From Astropecten irregularis (lineage: Eukaryota > Echinodermata > Asteroidea > Paxillosida > Astropectinidae): a stretch of DNA of 64,000 nt. The notes beneath the pieces are model-generated. The model was not told where the DNA came from. It saw only the letters and a list, made by a program, of their open reading frames with translations, and ran no database searches. Position 1 is the first letter of the stretch. Each line of letters begins with the position of its first letter. Where the stretch lies: the NCBI GenBank assembly GCA_963971285.1, contig OZ020252.1, positions 16,157,662-16,221,661 on the forward strand. Reading direction: 5' to 3'. A program made the translations under genes and the position numbers. Below, piece by piece: positions 62,001 to 64,000 of this stretch.

Positions 62001-63261
62001 ATGCAGTGGTGCGTAAACAGCAATAAGAAGTGCTAATGACAGATACCTGGGCATGGACGAAGATGTCGGCAAATAACAGGAACCAGTGCTGGGACAGTCT
62101 ACCGGCGTTGAACAGCGTCAAGGGCTTGTTGCGGGAATCTCTCAGCAGACGCCGGTCGGGGTTCTTGATGGCTTCCTGTGATGAGAGTGAGAAACCAAGA
62201 TCGGTTACCAGCCAAGATTGGTTACCCGCCAAGATAGGTTACCAGCCAAGATTGGTTACCAGCCAAGATTGGTTACCAGCCAAGATTGGTTACCAGCCAA
62301 GATTGGTTACCAGCCAAAATTGGTTACCAGCTAAGATTGGTTACCAGCCAAGACTGGTTATCGGCCAAGATTGGTTACCAGCCAAGATTGGTAACCATGC
62401 CAGCCACAAATGGTAACCATGCCAGCCACGAATGGTTACCATGCCAGCCAAGATTGGTTACCACAGCCTCCAAAAGGCGAACTGGATCATAAACCATGCA
62501 TTACCTTACAAACCACACTGTGGTGTATTGTGGCATTCAGCTAGATACCACACAAAAATCATGTGTGGTAAACTGTGGTATGGAGGTGGGTTAAGGTTAA
62601 AAGAAGAAAGATACGGAGTACTTACGGTGAGCTTAGAGGGGCAGGACTCCCAGAATGCCCTTGTCTCCTCGGCGCGGGCTTTCTTCTCGTCAATGCTGTG
62701 CTGCAACATTTCCCAGGATACACTGCTTTCTTTTAAGAGGCTGAACTCATTACTATCCTAAAGGCATAGAAACAAGTAGGAAAACAAATGTGGGAAAAGT
62801 AAAAGGAAAAGATAATATTCTAAAGGATGAAACTTTCTGATTTGAAATTTTCTGGTGTCAATTGCACTGTAAGTATGTGTATGATCTATTATCCTTCATT
62901 AAGAGAACAAACTTTGATCATGAGTACAGAAAAGAAAGAAATCATAAATTTGGAGTGAAAAATCGCCTAAACGTAACAAGAAAGACGATATGAAATCATG
63001 GACAAACGTCTTTCTGAGATAACTATCTCAGAAACTTGGAAATCCGGATGGTCACTTGAAGCTTCCATACAGAGTAATCTCTCCTATGCTATTTGATTTA
63101 CCTGTGCGTAGTAGTCTTTGAGCTTGCCCTGTAGGTAAGCGTAGGACTTGACCCTATCCAAAGGCAGCTTCATCAGGCTCCGTAGCGGCGTGCCGTAACT
63201 TGCCGGCTTCTCGTCATTCAGGAGTTCCATGAAGATAGCCTCGTGCTTGGCTAGTGCATCG
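17015..63261 (-). CDS. ALS2: alsin (ALS2)-like Rab5/Rac guanine-nucleotide exchange factor, DH to C-terminus
   Basis: Vertebrate alsin activates Rab5 through VPS9 and binds Rac1 through DH/PH on endosomes. Exons in - strand order: 63261-63102, 62757-62626, 62175-62047, 27758-27694, 27039-26767, 26609-26544, 25884-25783, 25180-24919, 24462-24385, 23321-23188, 22329-22165, 21682-21562, 20686-20529, 20110-19931, 19299-19120, 18796-18754, 18294-18083, 17171-17015 (TGA). They join in one frame for 871 residues, GT-AG throughout. In order they show a DH end ([15 protein letters not shown] marks the DH/PH link), a PH region (LALIWAEPG), MORN repeats ([34 protein letters not shown]), then the VPS9 region with [26 protein letters not shown] and MFTTLEACY. 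The VPS9 Asp and Pro of DELFP are present. The RCC1-like N-terminus is outside the window, so an ALS2CL-type protein lacking it cannot be excluded. The 34-kb intron splitting the PH domain contains two opposite-strand genes. Confidence 0.9.
17360..17640. repeat. degenerate element with poly(C) tract, hAT-like end
   Basis: Two GCGCCCAGGGCA stretches (near 17370 and 17570), a 21-nt C run (17596-17616) and GTTACGCCACTGGG at the right resemble the C-rich ends of the element at 23977-24195. It lies in the last alsin-like intron. Confidence 0.45.
17784..18030. mobile_element. hexamer-bearing dispersed element, copy 2
   Basis: It has the same order as 13030-13265: TTTATGAAACAAGGGCTCAGGCTC, a short GGCTCA-type array, CTGTCATCCATATGCTGAAAATAGAGG, then AGAGAATCTACTTCCGAACCGC. 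The array is shorter here. Confidence 0.6.
18362..18608. mobile_element. MITE (GGCCAATTTCA...TTGGCC family), copy 2
   Basis: GGGCCAATTTCACGG and CATGAAATTGACCTG form diverged inverted ends. The interior shares CACTTGTGATTGTTCTTTGGCTGTTG with copy 3. Intronic in the alsin-like gene. Confidence 0.6.
18857..19150. repeat. 99-bp minisatellite overlapping an alsin exon end and its splice donor
   Basis: Three units with exact 99-bp spacing of the motif GATTCAGTCTGT (18857, 18956, 19055) and of the donor-containing motif. The unit nearest the exon includes the last ~30 coding bases of exon 19299-19120 and its donor (GT at 19119-19118). The other two units place the same exon end and donor at 19020-19019 and 18921-18920. 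Confidence 0.85.
19376..19845. repeat. 23-bp minisatellite, about 20 units
   Basis: Imperfect head-to-tail units of AACCAACGGCTCTTCTCAGAGTT lie in an alsin-like intron. Units alternate CAGAG and CACAG or CTGAG in the same place, so higher-order variants exist. Confidence 0.85.
20223..20471. mobile_element. MITE (GGCCAATTTCA...TTGGCC family), copy 3
   Basis: CAGGGGCCAATTTCACAG and CTATGAAATTGGCCCCTGG are inverted ends about 248 bp apart. This is the cleanest pair of ends in the family. Intronic. Confidence 0.75.
20819..21104. mobile_element. TIR element (GAGAAACTTTAATAC...GTTTCTTTT), copy 2, without nested insert
   Basis: Left TTAATACCTGTTGGGCCCAGCC pairs with right GGGCAGGACCAGCATTTAAG. The interior shares CCTGCTTTGTCCTGGA-CATAGTTGG and TTTTAAGCAGCT-GTAGTGAAGTTCA with copies 1 and 3. 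At about 285 bp it gives the uninterrupted length of the family. Confidence 0.7.
21330..21540. repeat. inverted copy of the GGAAGTGTGCAGTGAA repeat
   Basis: Two direct units of CTGTCCCACAATGCAT-TCTCATATACCTTCA-T-CACACTTCCTG lie just downstream, in + coordinates, of alsin-like sequence. They are the reverse complement of the pair at 4915-5125. Confidence 0.65.
22589..22931. mobile_element. MITE with GGCC-A/T-rich inverted ends, copy 2
   Basis: Opposite orientation to copy 1 (927-1348). GGCCTAAAAAAATTTTTTTGTG at the left and CACAACC-poly(T)-GGCC at the right are inverted. It includes a 26-28 nt A run near 22836-22862. Alsin-like intron. Confidence 0.65.
23428..23790. mobile_element. TIR element related to 9415-9775, copy 2
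   Basis: It shares CACAAATTTACATATGACTT-CAGGGTA, GTATTTATCCAGAAATTAGT and a GTTTTGATCTCGC-GTAAGATCAAAACC palindrome with copy 1. The ends are degenerate (CAAGGTACAGTAC and GTATTGTACCTTTAA). Confidence 0.55.
23787..24340. mobile_element. TIR element (GAGAAACTTTAATAC family), copy 3, split by an hAT-like insert
   Basis: It matches the 20819-21104 copy on both sides of a 219-bp insert at 23977-24195. The end GACCAGTATTGAAGTTTCTCTC is intact. It is in the alsin-like intron between the 24462-24385 and 23321-23188 exons. Confidence 0.7.
23977..24195. mobile_element. hAT-like MITE with exact 8-bp target duplication CAGAAGCC
   Basis: CAGAAGCC occurs at 23969-23976 and again at 24196-24203. Between them the element starts CACCGGCGCACCCAGG and ends CCTGGGTGCGCCACTG, which are inverted repeats. 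Eight-base duplications are typical of hAT transposition. The interior is poly(C)/poly(T) rich with no coding content. Confidence 0.85.
25290..25640. repeat. hexanucleotide array (GAGTCC/AAGTCC/GTCAGA) in an alsin intron
   Basis: Runs of GAGTCC, AAGTCC, CATAGT and CAGAGTCGG-type units continue to about 25475, with a short second patch at 25605-25640. They create long low-complexity open frames on both strands that are not genes. Confidence 0.8.
27133..27200 (-). mobile_element. SINE fragment (2430 family), inverted
   Basis: ATTGACTGGAGTGGGATTTGAACCAGCAACTTCC is the reverse complement of the tRNA-like 3' end of the SINE, followed by a degenerate remainder. Alsin-like intron. Confidence 0.6.
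27409..27656. mobile_element. MITE (GGCCAATTTCATAGAGCTG family), copy 4
   Basis: GGGGCCAAATTCATAGAGCTATTTAAGCA and TGCTTAAGCAGCTCTATGAAATTGGCC are inverted ends. It lies immediately downstream, on the - strand, of the alsin exon 27758-27694. Confidence 0.7.
28720..28926. mobile_element. MITE with ends TACAGTGGAATGCCACTATAAC
   Basis: The left end GTACAGTGGAATGCCACTATA is mirrored by the right end TATAGTGGCGTTCCATTGTAC, about 205 bp apart, with TA at both borders. This is consistent with a Tc1/mariner-type element. No open frame of note. Confidence 0.75.
30330..30580 (-). repeat. dispersed repeat, inverted copy (family of 6868-7135)
   Basis: Reverse complement relatives of GGGATCCCA-TACA, TCTGCGCA-TTTC, AAACGAGGCT-TGTCTG and GAGCTGAGAGTGTGATGTTC occur in the expected order. 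It is the most diverged of the three copies. Confidence 0.6.
30885..31023. mobile_element. TIR element (CAATAGCGCTCCGCACT family), copy 3
   Basis: CAATAGCGTTCCGCACTAATGACGTCAC and GTGCTATTTTTAGCGTCAGTGCGCAGCGCTATTG are inverted ends 139 bp apart. This is a complete copy. Confidence 0.75.
32029..32189. mobile_element. TIR element (CAATAGCGCTCCGCACT family), copy 4
   Basis: Same ends in the opposite order: CAATAGCGCTCCGCACTTACGC at the left and TGACGTCATTAGTGCGGAGCGCTA at the right. It lies just before the 32.2-34.0 kb duplicated block. Confidence 0.75.
32210..34020 (+). repeat. ~1.8-kb block, first copy of a segmental repeat
   Basis: It matches 36480-38165 along its length (offset about 4.25 kb). 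Shared landmarks include AAAGTGCAACGGCAACAATTTC, the TTTGGCCATATGGTAAAC segment, a poly(C)-CCCAAAAA tract, and the ACGGGTTTACAC hairpin (about 33170-33380). The last part (33580-34020) recurs again near 34680 and 38200. Open frames in it are conserved only because the DNA is duplicated. Confidence 0.75.
33170..33380. mobile_element. TIR elements with ends ACGGGTTTACAC, two head to tail
   Basis: ACACGGGTTTACACCTTGG pairs with GCAGTGTAAACCCGT, then a second ACACGGGTTTACACTTTGG pairs with AAGTGTAAACCTGTG. A matching pair is in the second block copy at about 37450-37660. Confidence 0.6.
34680..35150 (+). repeat. partial copy of the copper-gene 5' flank repeat plus block fragment
   Basis: It contains CCAGGGACTTCTCAATTAATCTGAA, TGCAGGCTACATCAC and a CCATTGCCAACAATTATTCGGCTGCCATGTAAG segment. 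The last is very similar to the DNA just upstream of the second copper-protein gene (52900-52930). It breaks off at GTGCCCAGGGACAAC before the TATA region, then continues into sequence of the 36.9-kb block. Confidence 0.65.
35250..36370 (+). repeat. ~129-bp tandem repeat (ACCTTGCCTAACATTGATATTTGG)
   Basis: About five consecutive units of near 129 bp (about 35785-36370) contain AGACCTTGCCTAACATTGATATTTGGTGAAAGAATCATGATCC and GAGCTACTTCCTGTTTGACCGGAAGTAGAGGTCACAGAGGTCAA. Two partial units lie at 35256-35420. A lone diverged unit is in intron 4 of the second copper-protein gene (55695-55900). ACTTCCTG/CGGAAGT inside each unit is a short inverted repeat. Confidence 0.85.
36480..38165 (+). repeat. 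~1.7-kb block, second copy of the segmental repeat
   Basis: It matches 32210-34020. It is followed directly by a third partial copy of the last part (about 38165-38610), which runs into the promoter region of the first copper-protein gene. Confidence 0.75.
38658..38665 (+). promoter_or_regulatory. TATA box of the first copper-protein gene
   Basis: TTTATAAA lies about 57 bp before the start codon at 38722. The whole segment from CCCAGGGACGTATCCCTCACAAC to the ATG is conserved with the second copy. That places the transcription start near 38690 and leaves a 5' leader of about 30-40 nt. This is an inference from spacing; no transcript was seen. Confidence 0.6.
38722..44509 (+). CDS. arthropod-type hemocyanin / prophenoloxidase-like protein, tandem copy 1
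   Basis: Type-3 (binuclear) copper protein that binds O2 or oxidises phenols. Exons: 38722-39354, 40012-40170, 40693-40869, 40974-41135, 41936-42103, 42645-42773, 43123-43309, 44058-44509 (TAA); 688 residues, the usual prophenoloxidase length. An all-helical N domain is followed by CuA ([12 protein letters not shown]; likely ligands H206, H210, H234 in [10 protein letters not shown]) and CuB ([10 protein letters not shown]358 and H362; [14 protein letters not shown]398). The C-terminal beta domain ends with [28 protein letters not shown] and MGFPFDRK. There is no signal peptide, as in prophenoloxidases. The CGWPQHML motif favours a phenoloxidase over an oxygen carrier, though activity cannot be read from sequence. 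I see no NRFG-type activation site. Intron 3 has a GC donor (40870). The 38722 start follows a TATA box and is shared by both copies. It lies antisense within an alsin intron. Confidence 0.92.
39600..39690. repeat. degenerate hAT-like end in intron 1 of copy 1
   Basis: ACAGTGGCATATTGAGGAAGGGGGCAAGGGGGGCAC resembles the G-rich ends of other hAT-type elements in the window. The same sequence, diverged, is in intron 1 of the second gene (about 53750-53820), so it predates the gene duplication. Confidence 0.45.
40183..40447. mobile_element. hAT-like MITE in intron 2 of copy 1, 8-bp target duplication AATATAAC
   Basis: AATATAAC occurs at 40175-40182 and 40448-40455. The element starts TAGGGCTGTAG and ends CTTACAGCCCTA, with internal GGTTAACCG/CGGTTAC motifs. 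The second gene has the uninterrupted site at the matching place (CAATTTAACCCTAACC at about 54318), giving an empty-site comparison. Confidence 0.9.
40870..40973 (+). other. GC-AG intron (intron 3) of copy 1
   Basis: The exon ends TTTAGGAAG and the intron starts GCAAGT, the standard rescue context for a GC donor. It ends CCACTTTAG. The second gene has the same GC donor at 54888. No in-frame GT donor nearby would preserve the reading frame. Confidence 0.85.
41222..41760. mobile_element. snapback element with ~100-bp arms, intron 4 of copy 1, with nested insert
   Basis: The arms carry AAAGAGCCGGTTAACTC, GCCAGTATGCTCTGGCC-TCTTCAGGAGAACGCTGCAGCTG and the inverted partner near 41640-41740. An insert at about 41345-41625 (AAGGCC-TTTACGAAACC through TTTCATAAAGGGCTC) of the hexamer-bearing family, with an (AAGCCC)n array, separates the arms. 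The second gene has only the simple snapback (55261-55503). Confidence 0.7.
44510..45640 (+). other. 3' flank of copy 1, conserved with copy 2
   Basis: About 1.1 kb after the stop is nearly identical to 58744-59890 apart from a few small indels. It must include the 3' UTR. No canonical AATAAA stands out directly after the stop in both copies; an ATTAAA near 44581 exists in copy 1 only. The minus-strand open frames here are the same in both copies simply because the DNA is. Confidence 0.6.
45650..46325 (+). repeat. six-unit, 111-bp tandem array of tRNA-like sequence
   Basis: Units start (CTTGGTAGTCTAGCGGTATGG) at 45701, 45812, 45923, 46034, 46145 and 46256, exactly 111 bp apart. Each has a box A-like TGGTAGTCTAGCGG, a CTAGTAA loop that would place anticodon AGT, and a box B-like GGTTCGAATCC. 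Only the last unit has a good T-stem and acceptor-like end (GTGGGTTCGAATCCCACCTGAGCCA). The 5' acceptor strand does not pair well with CTGAGCC, so these look like tRNA-derived repeats rather than working tRNA genes. Because 111 is divisible by 3 the array makes a long spurious minus-strand frame. Confidence 0.85.
46527..46682. mobile_element. MITE with ends CAGCAGCCGATTTCACAAAATG, downstream of copy 1
   Basis: The left end is mirrored by TTTTGTGAAATCGGCTGCTG at the right. The interior has repeated TTGCGTAA/TTACGCAA. The same element in the same place follows copy 2 (60796-60951), so it predates the duplication. Confidence 0.8.
47187..47460. repeat. C-rich element fragments (AGCCCCCCCAAAA)
   Basis: AGCCCCCCCAAAA occurs near 47200, 47215, 47393 and 47423, around GATTTTTTCAGTTATTAAG. 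It is related to sequence at 33010-33130 and 37300-37400. The right end AGAACCGCGCCTGAATG suggests a hAT-like terminus. No coding content. Confidence 0.5.
47950..50059. mobile_element. 2.1-kb foldback element between the two copper-protein genes
   Basis: The left end ATAGACATTT-AGTGTTCGTGAACGAACACGGAGCTGTTCCGACTTATTT is mirrored at 50008-50059. The arms (left about 47950-48785, right about 49185-50059) pair along most of their length, around a ~400-bp centre. CTGTTCCGACA-GTCGGAACAG palindromes mark the inner borders. Each arm contains subrepeats of about 120-145 bp (right arm near 49450, 49590, 49735, 49870) with ATCTTGAGAACGGTAAGTGCTACGGTAATG and TGACGTCAT-ATGACGTCAT. No transposase frame was seen. 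Confidence 0.8.
50210..50252. repeat. GAA-rich microsatellite, copy 1
   Basis: (GAA)n/(GAG)n follows GTCTATGGGATTTTGGAGTT. The same tract is at 52198-52236. Similar GTCTATGG-(AAG)n junctions are at about 35630-35668 and 55995-56040, suggesting the 3' end of a dispersed element. Confidence 0.7.
50860..52840 (+). repeat. tandem second copy of the foldback left arm, centre and downstream DNA
   Basis: It repeats 48180-49180 (left arm and centre), then jumps at TTGCTTCATAATTGAAGTGTGAGG (about 52045) to sequence that follows the foldback in copy 1 (from about 50060). It ends at CCCGGGTTATTGAGG (about 52810), the same sequence as the copy-1 end at 50830. The right arm is therefore missing from this copy. 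Confidence 0.75.
52968..52975 (+). promoter_or_regulatory. TATA box of the second copper-protein gene
   Basis: TTTATAAA lies 57 bp before the ATG at 53032, in the same context as copy 1. Upstream sequence diverges beyond about 52925, so the conserved core promoter is about 105 bp. Confidence 0.6.
53032..58743 (+). CDS. arthropod-type hemocyanin / prophenoloxidase-like protein, tandem copy 2
   Basis: Paralogue of 38722-44509. Exons: 53032-53664, 54154-54312, 54711-54887, 54992-55153, 56268-56435, 57011-57139, 57424-57610, 58289-58743 (TAA); 689 residues, same phases. All six copper-ligand histidines are kept ([28 protein letters not shown]), as is the CGWPQHML motif. By eye about 46 residues differ from copy 1, clustered in the N-terminal 60 residues, just before the first CuB histidine (YGYAGIH here, YGEVGIH in copy 1) and in the C-terminal domain. 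One extra Ile sits in DSIKYPS. No signal peptide and no frameshift, so it looks functional. Intron 3 is again GC-AG (donor 54888). It also lies antisense in the alsin intron, 8.5 kb downstream of copy 1. Confidence 0.92.
55261..55503. mobile_element. snapback element, intron 4 of copy 2
   Basis: GGAGACTGAAATAGTAG and TAGTCTCCACC mark the turn of two arms of about 100 bp that carry GCTCTGAAAAGAGC-, TACTCTGGC-, and CTGCAGC motifs, then their inverses, ending AGAGCCACCCAAACCCATAAAAAG. It is the uninterrupted form of the element at 41222-41760. Confidence 0.75.
55990..56135. repeat. AAG microsatellite and paired CCGTTGAACACGGAAAAGCC units
   Basis: An AAG/A-rich tract is followed by two direct TTCTCCGTTGAACACGGAAAAGCC-type units about 52 bp apart. 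Each is a small hairpin (CCGT-TGAAC-ACGG). It is present only in intron 4 of copy 2. Confidence 0.65.
58744..59890 (+). other. 3' flank of copy 2, conserved with copy 1
   Basis: It aligns with 44510-45640 with few changes, including AACGAAACAG, TTAGTTAGTTGTCTGTAAGC and the GTAATGTGAGTAACC region. The ATTAAA seen near 44581 is changed to CTTAAA here. It probably holds the 3' UTR. Confidence 0.6.
59910..60596 (+). repeat. three-unit tRNA-like 111-bp array, split by an inserted element
   Basis: Units start at 59952, 60063 and 60527. Removing the 344-bp insert and one 9-bp target copy restores the 111-bp spacing exactly (60527 minus 353 is 60174). The last unit again ends with the well-formed GTGGGTTCGAATCCCACCTGAGCCA. 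It is the counterpart of the six-unit array at 45650-46325. Confidence 0.85.
60083..60426. mobile_element. Mutator-like MITE, 9-bp target duplication AGCGGTATG
   Basis: AGCGGTATG occurs at 60074-60082 and 60427-60435. The element begins CATAGAGTTAAATAAAAAAC and ends with the exact inverse, with at least 26 bp of perfect terminal repeat (through CTAGAGTG). Nine-base duplications and long inverted ends are typical of Mutator-like elements. The interior is GC-rich and CpG-rich, unlike the neighbourhood, and encodes no recognisable transposase. It is absent from the copy-1 array. Confidence 0.92.
60796..60951. mobile_element. MITE with ends CAGCAGCCGATTTCACAAAATG, downstream of copy 2
   Basis: Position-equivalent to 46527-46682, with the same ends and a near-identical interior. 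Confidence 0.8.
61368..61807. mobile_element. hAT-like element with ends TAGTGCTGGGC, only after copy 2
   Basis: Left TAGTGCTGGGC and right GCCCAGCACTA are inverted. The flanking octamers ACCTCAAC (61360-61367) and GGCTCAAC (61808-61815) match at six of eight places, a decayed 8-bp duplication. GGTTAACCG and CGGTTAC motifs inside are shared with 40183-40447. The equivalent site after copy 1 (about 47072-47090) is uninterrupted. Confidence 0.75.
62190..62460. repeat. 17-bp minisatellite, about 15 units
   Basis: Units of GATTGGTTACCAGCCAA lie in the alsin-like intron directly next to exon 62175-62047, only about 15 bp from its acceptor. A few units vary (ATGCCAGCCA) at the right end. Confidence 0.85.
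62474..62605 (+). repeat. ACCACA/TGTGGT repeat, copy 5
   Basis: ACTGGATCATAAACCATGCATTACC and CACTGTGGTGTATTGTGG match the family at 8790-9000, 10240-10370, 13963-14095 and 28315-28535. It fills the space between the minisatellite and exon 62757-62626. Confidence 0.65.
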
Positions 63262-63354
63262 CTGGTATTAAAAGGACAATCAAAACATACTTCTATAATA
63301 GCTCTCTCACTCTCAATCTGTGACAATGACAAGTTATTGAAAAGTGAACAAAGA

Positions 63355-63640
63355 AAAATTGACTGGAGCGGGATTCGAACCGGCGACCTCCTGAATACCG
63401 CACAGGCGCTCTACCAACTGAGCCATCCAGCCCTATGTTGGTGGTGACCCCAATAGTCAATTATCTTTGTTCGTTTGGCAGTCAGAAGCCATGAAACCAC
63501 ACACACACCGTCACATCCCAGGGATCGTTTCAATGATACACGCAACAATGCTGCAACCTGGGAACGGTACATGGGGGATCACTCAAAGAGGATACGGCTT
63601 TTTAATTAATATATACGTGAAATAACCACAATGACAAGTT
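63355..63640 (-). mobile_element. tRNA-derived SINE, most complete - copy
   Basis: Reverse complement of the 2430-2717 element. Box B appears as GGATTCGAACC (about 63371) and box A as CTCTACCAACTGAGCCA (about 63409-63425). It extends through GGTGGTGACCCCAATAGTCAA to the AAAAGCC-TAATTAA end. Confidence 0.75.
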
Positions 63641-63697
63641 GTTAAAATTATTTTGATGACCAAAACTCAATCATCTCTTAGGATTGTGCTAAACGCA

Positions 63698-63905
63698 TAG
63701 AGGGATCCCAATACAACACATTTAGAATCGGTCTGCGCACTTCTGTGTTTGAAAACGAGGCTGTCTGTGTCTGCTTCTCAAACACGCAGGTACGTGTACA
63801 TACACAATGCACTATCACGGTCTTCTCGAGCGAAGCACGCCAACTCATACGTGAGCTGAGAGTATGATGTTCGTGTAATGCGCCATGTAGGTTGTACTGT
63901 GTGGA
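63698..63905 (+). repeat. dispersed repeat, copy 3 (family of 6868-7135)
   Basis: It begins GGGATCCCAATACAACACATTTA and retains AACGAGGCTGTCTGTGTC and GTGAGCTGAGAGTATGATGTTCG. It sits about 60 bp from the SINE, as in copy 1. Confidence 0.65.
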
Positions 63906-64000
63906 ACACAAAGTCTGCCAAGTTTTTCTCAGGAAACACTTTTGAAATTTTCAGTTTAGTTTCATTCTCATGTGTTTCTCAGCGCGATGATCTAGATAGA

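Larger units (their letters stand above)
27759..62046 (-). other. 34.3-kb alsin intron hosting two opposite-strand genes
   Basis: The donor follows exon 62175-62047 (ends HAQ) and the acceptor precedes exon 27758-27694 (starts FASHQ). HAQ-FASH is contiguous in the alsin PH domain and the phase is 0 on both sides, so no alsin exon appears to be missing between them. Apart from the two copper-protein genes, the intron holds repeats. The stretch 29880-30260 is more GC-rich and was searched without finding a convincing exon. Confidence 0.85.

Overview
This is a eukaryotic, intron-rich, AT-rich window, most likely from a marine invertebrate. The genes are animal signalling genes with vertebrate-type exon structure. 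The spacers are packed with short inverted-repeat elements, tRNA-derived SINEs and minisatellites, and from memory the repeat landscape resembles echinoderm (perhaps sea star) DNA. The phylum is an inference that I could not check.

Layout. (1) 432-5627, + strand: the last eight coding exons of a KRIT1 (CCM1)-like gene covering the C-terminal FERM domain. (2) 5628-17014: an 11.4-kb convergent spacer of repeats with no gene I can support. (3) 17015-63261, - strand: the 3' part of an alsin (ALS2)-like gene, 18 exons in an unbroken frame (871 residues), with DH, PH, MORN and VPS9 regions in order. (4) 27759-62046: one intron of that gene, about 34.3 kb long, inside the PH domain. It holds two complete tandem genes on the opposite (+) strand at 38722-44509 and 53032-58743. 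Both encode arthropod-type hemocyanin/prophenoloxidase proteins of 688 and 689 residues with all six copper-binding histidines, eight coding exons each, and the same TATA box about 60 bp upstream of the start codon.

The two copper-protein genes are a recent duplication. Similarity runs from about 38485 to 47110 and again from about 52800 to 61830, through the 3' flanks and a tRNA-like repeat array that has six units in one copy and three in the other. By eye the proteins differ at about 46 positions plus one indel (about 93% identity), including residues next to the CuB site. Insertions unique to one copy (an hAT-like element with 8-bp target duplication, a Mutator-like element with 9-bp target duplication) date to after the duplication or were lost from the other copy.

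KRIT1 and alsin are small-GTPase pathway proteins (Rap1; Rac1/Rab5). The nested copper proteins probably serve immunity or oxygen chemistry. Nothing suggests a joint pathway; the notable feature is the physical nesting. The 47.1-52.8 kb spacer between the two copper genes is dominated by a 2.1-kb foldback element rich in TGACGTCA palindromes, and by a partial second copy of it.
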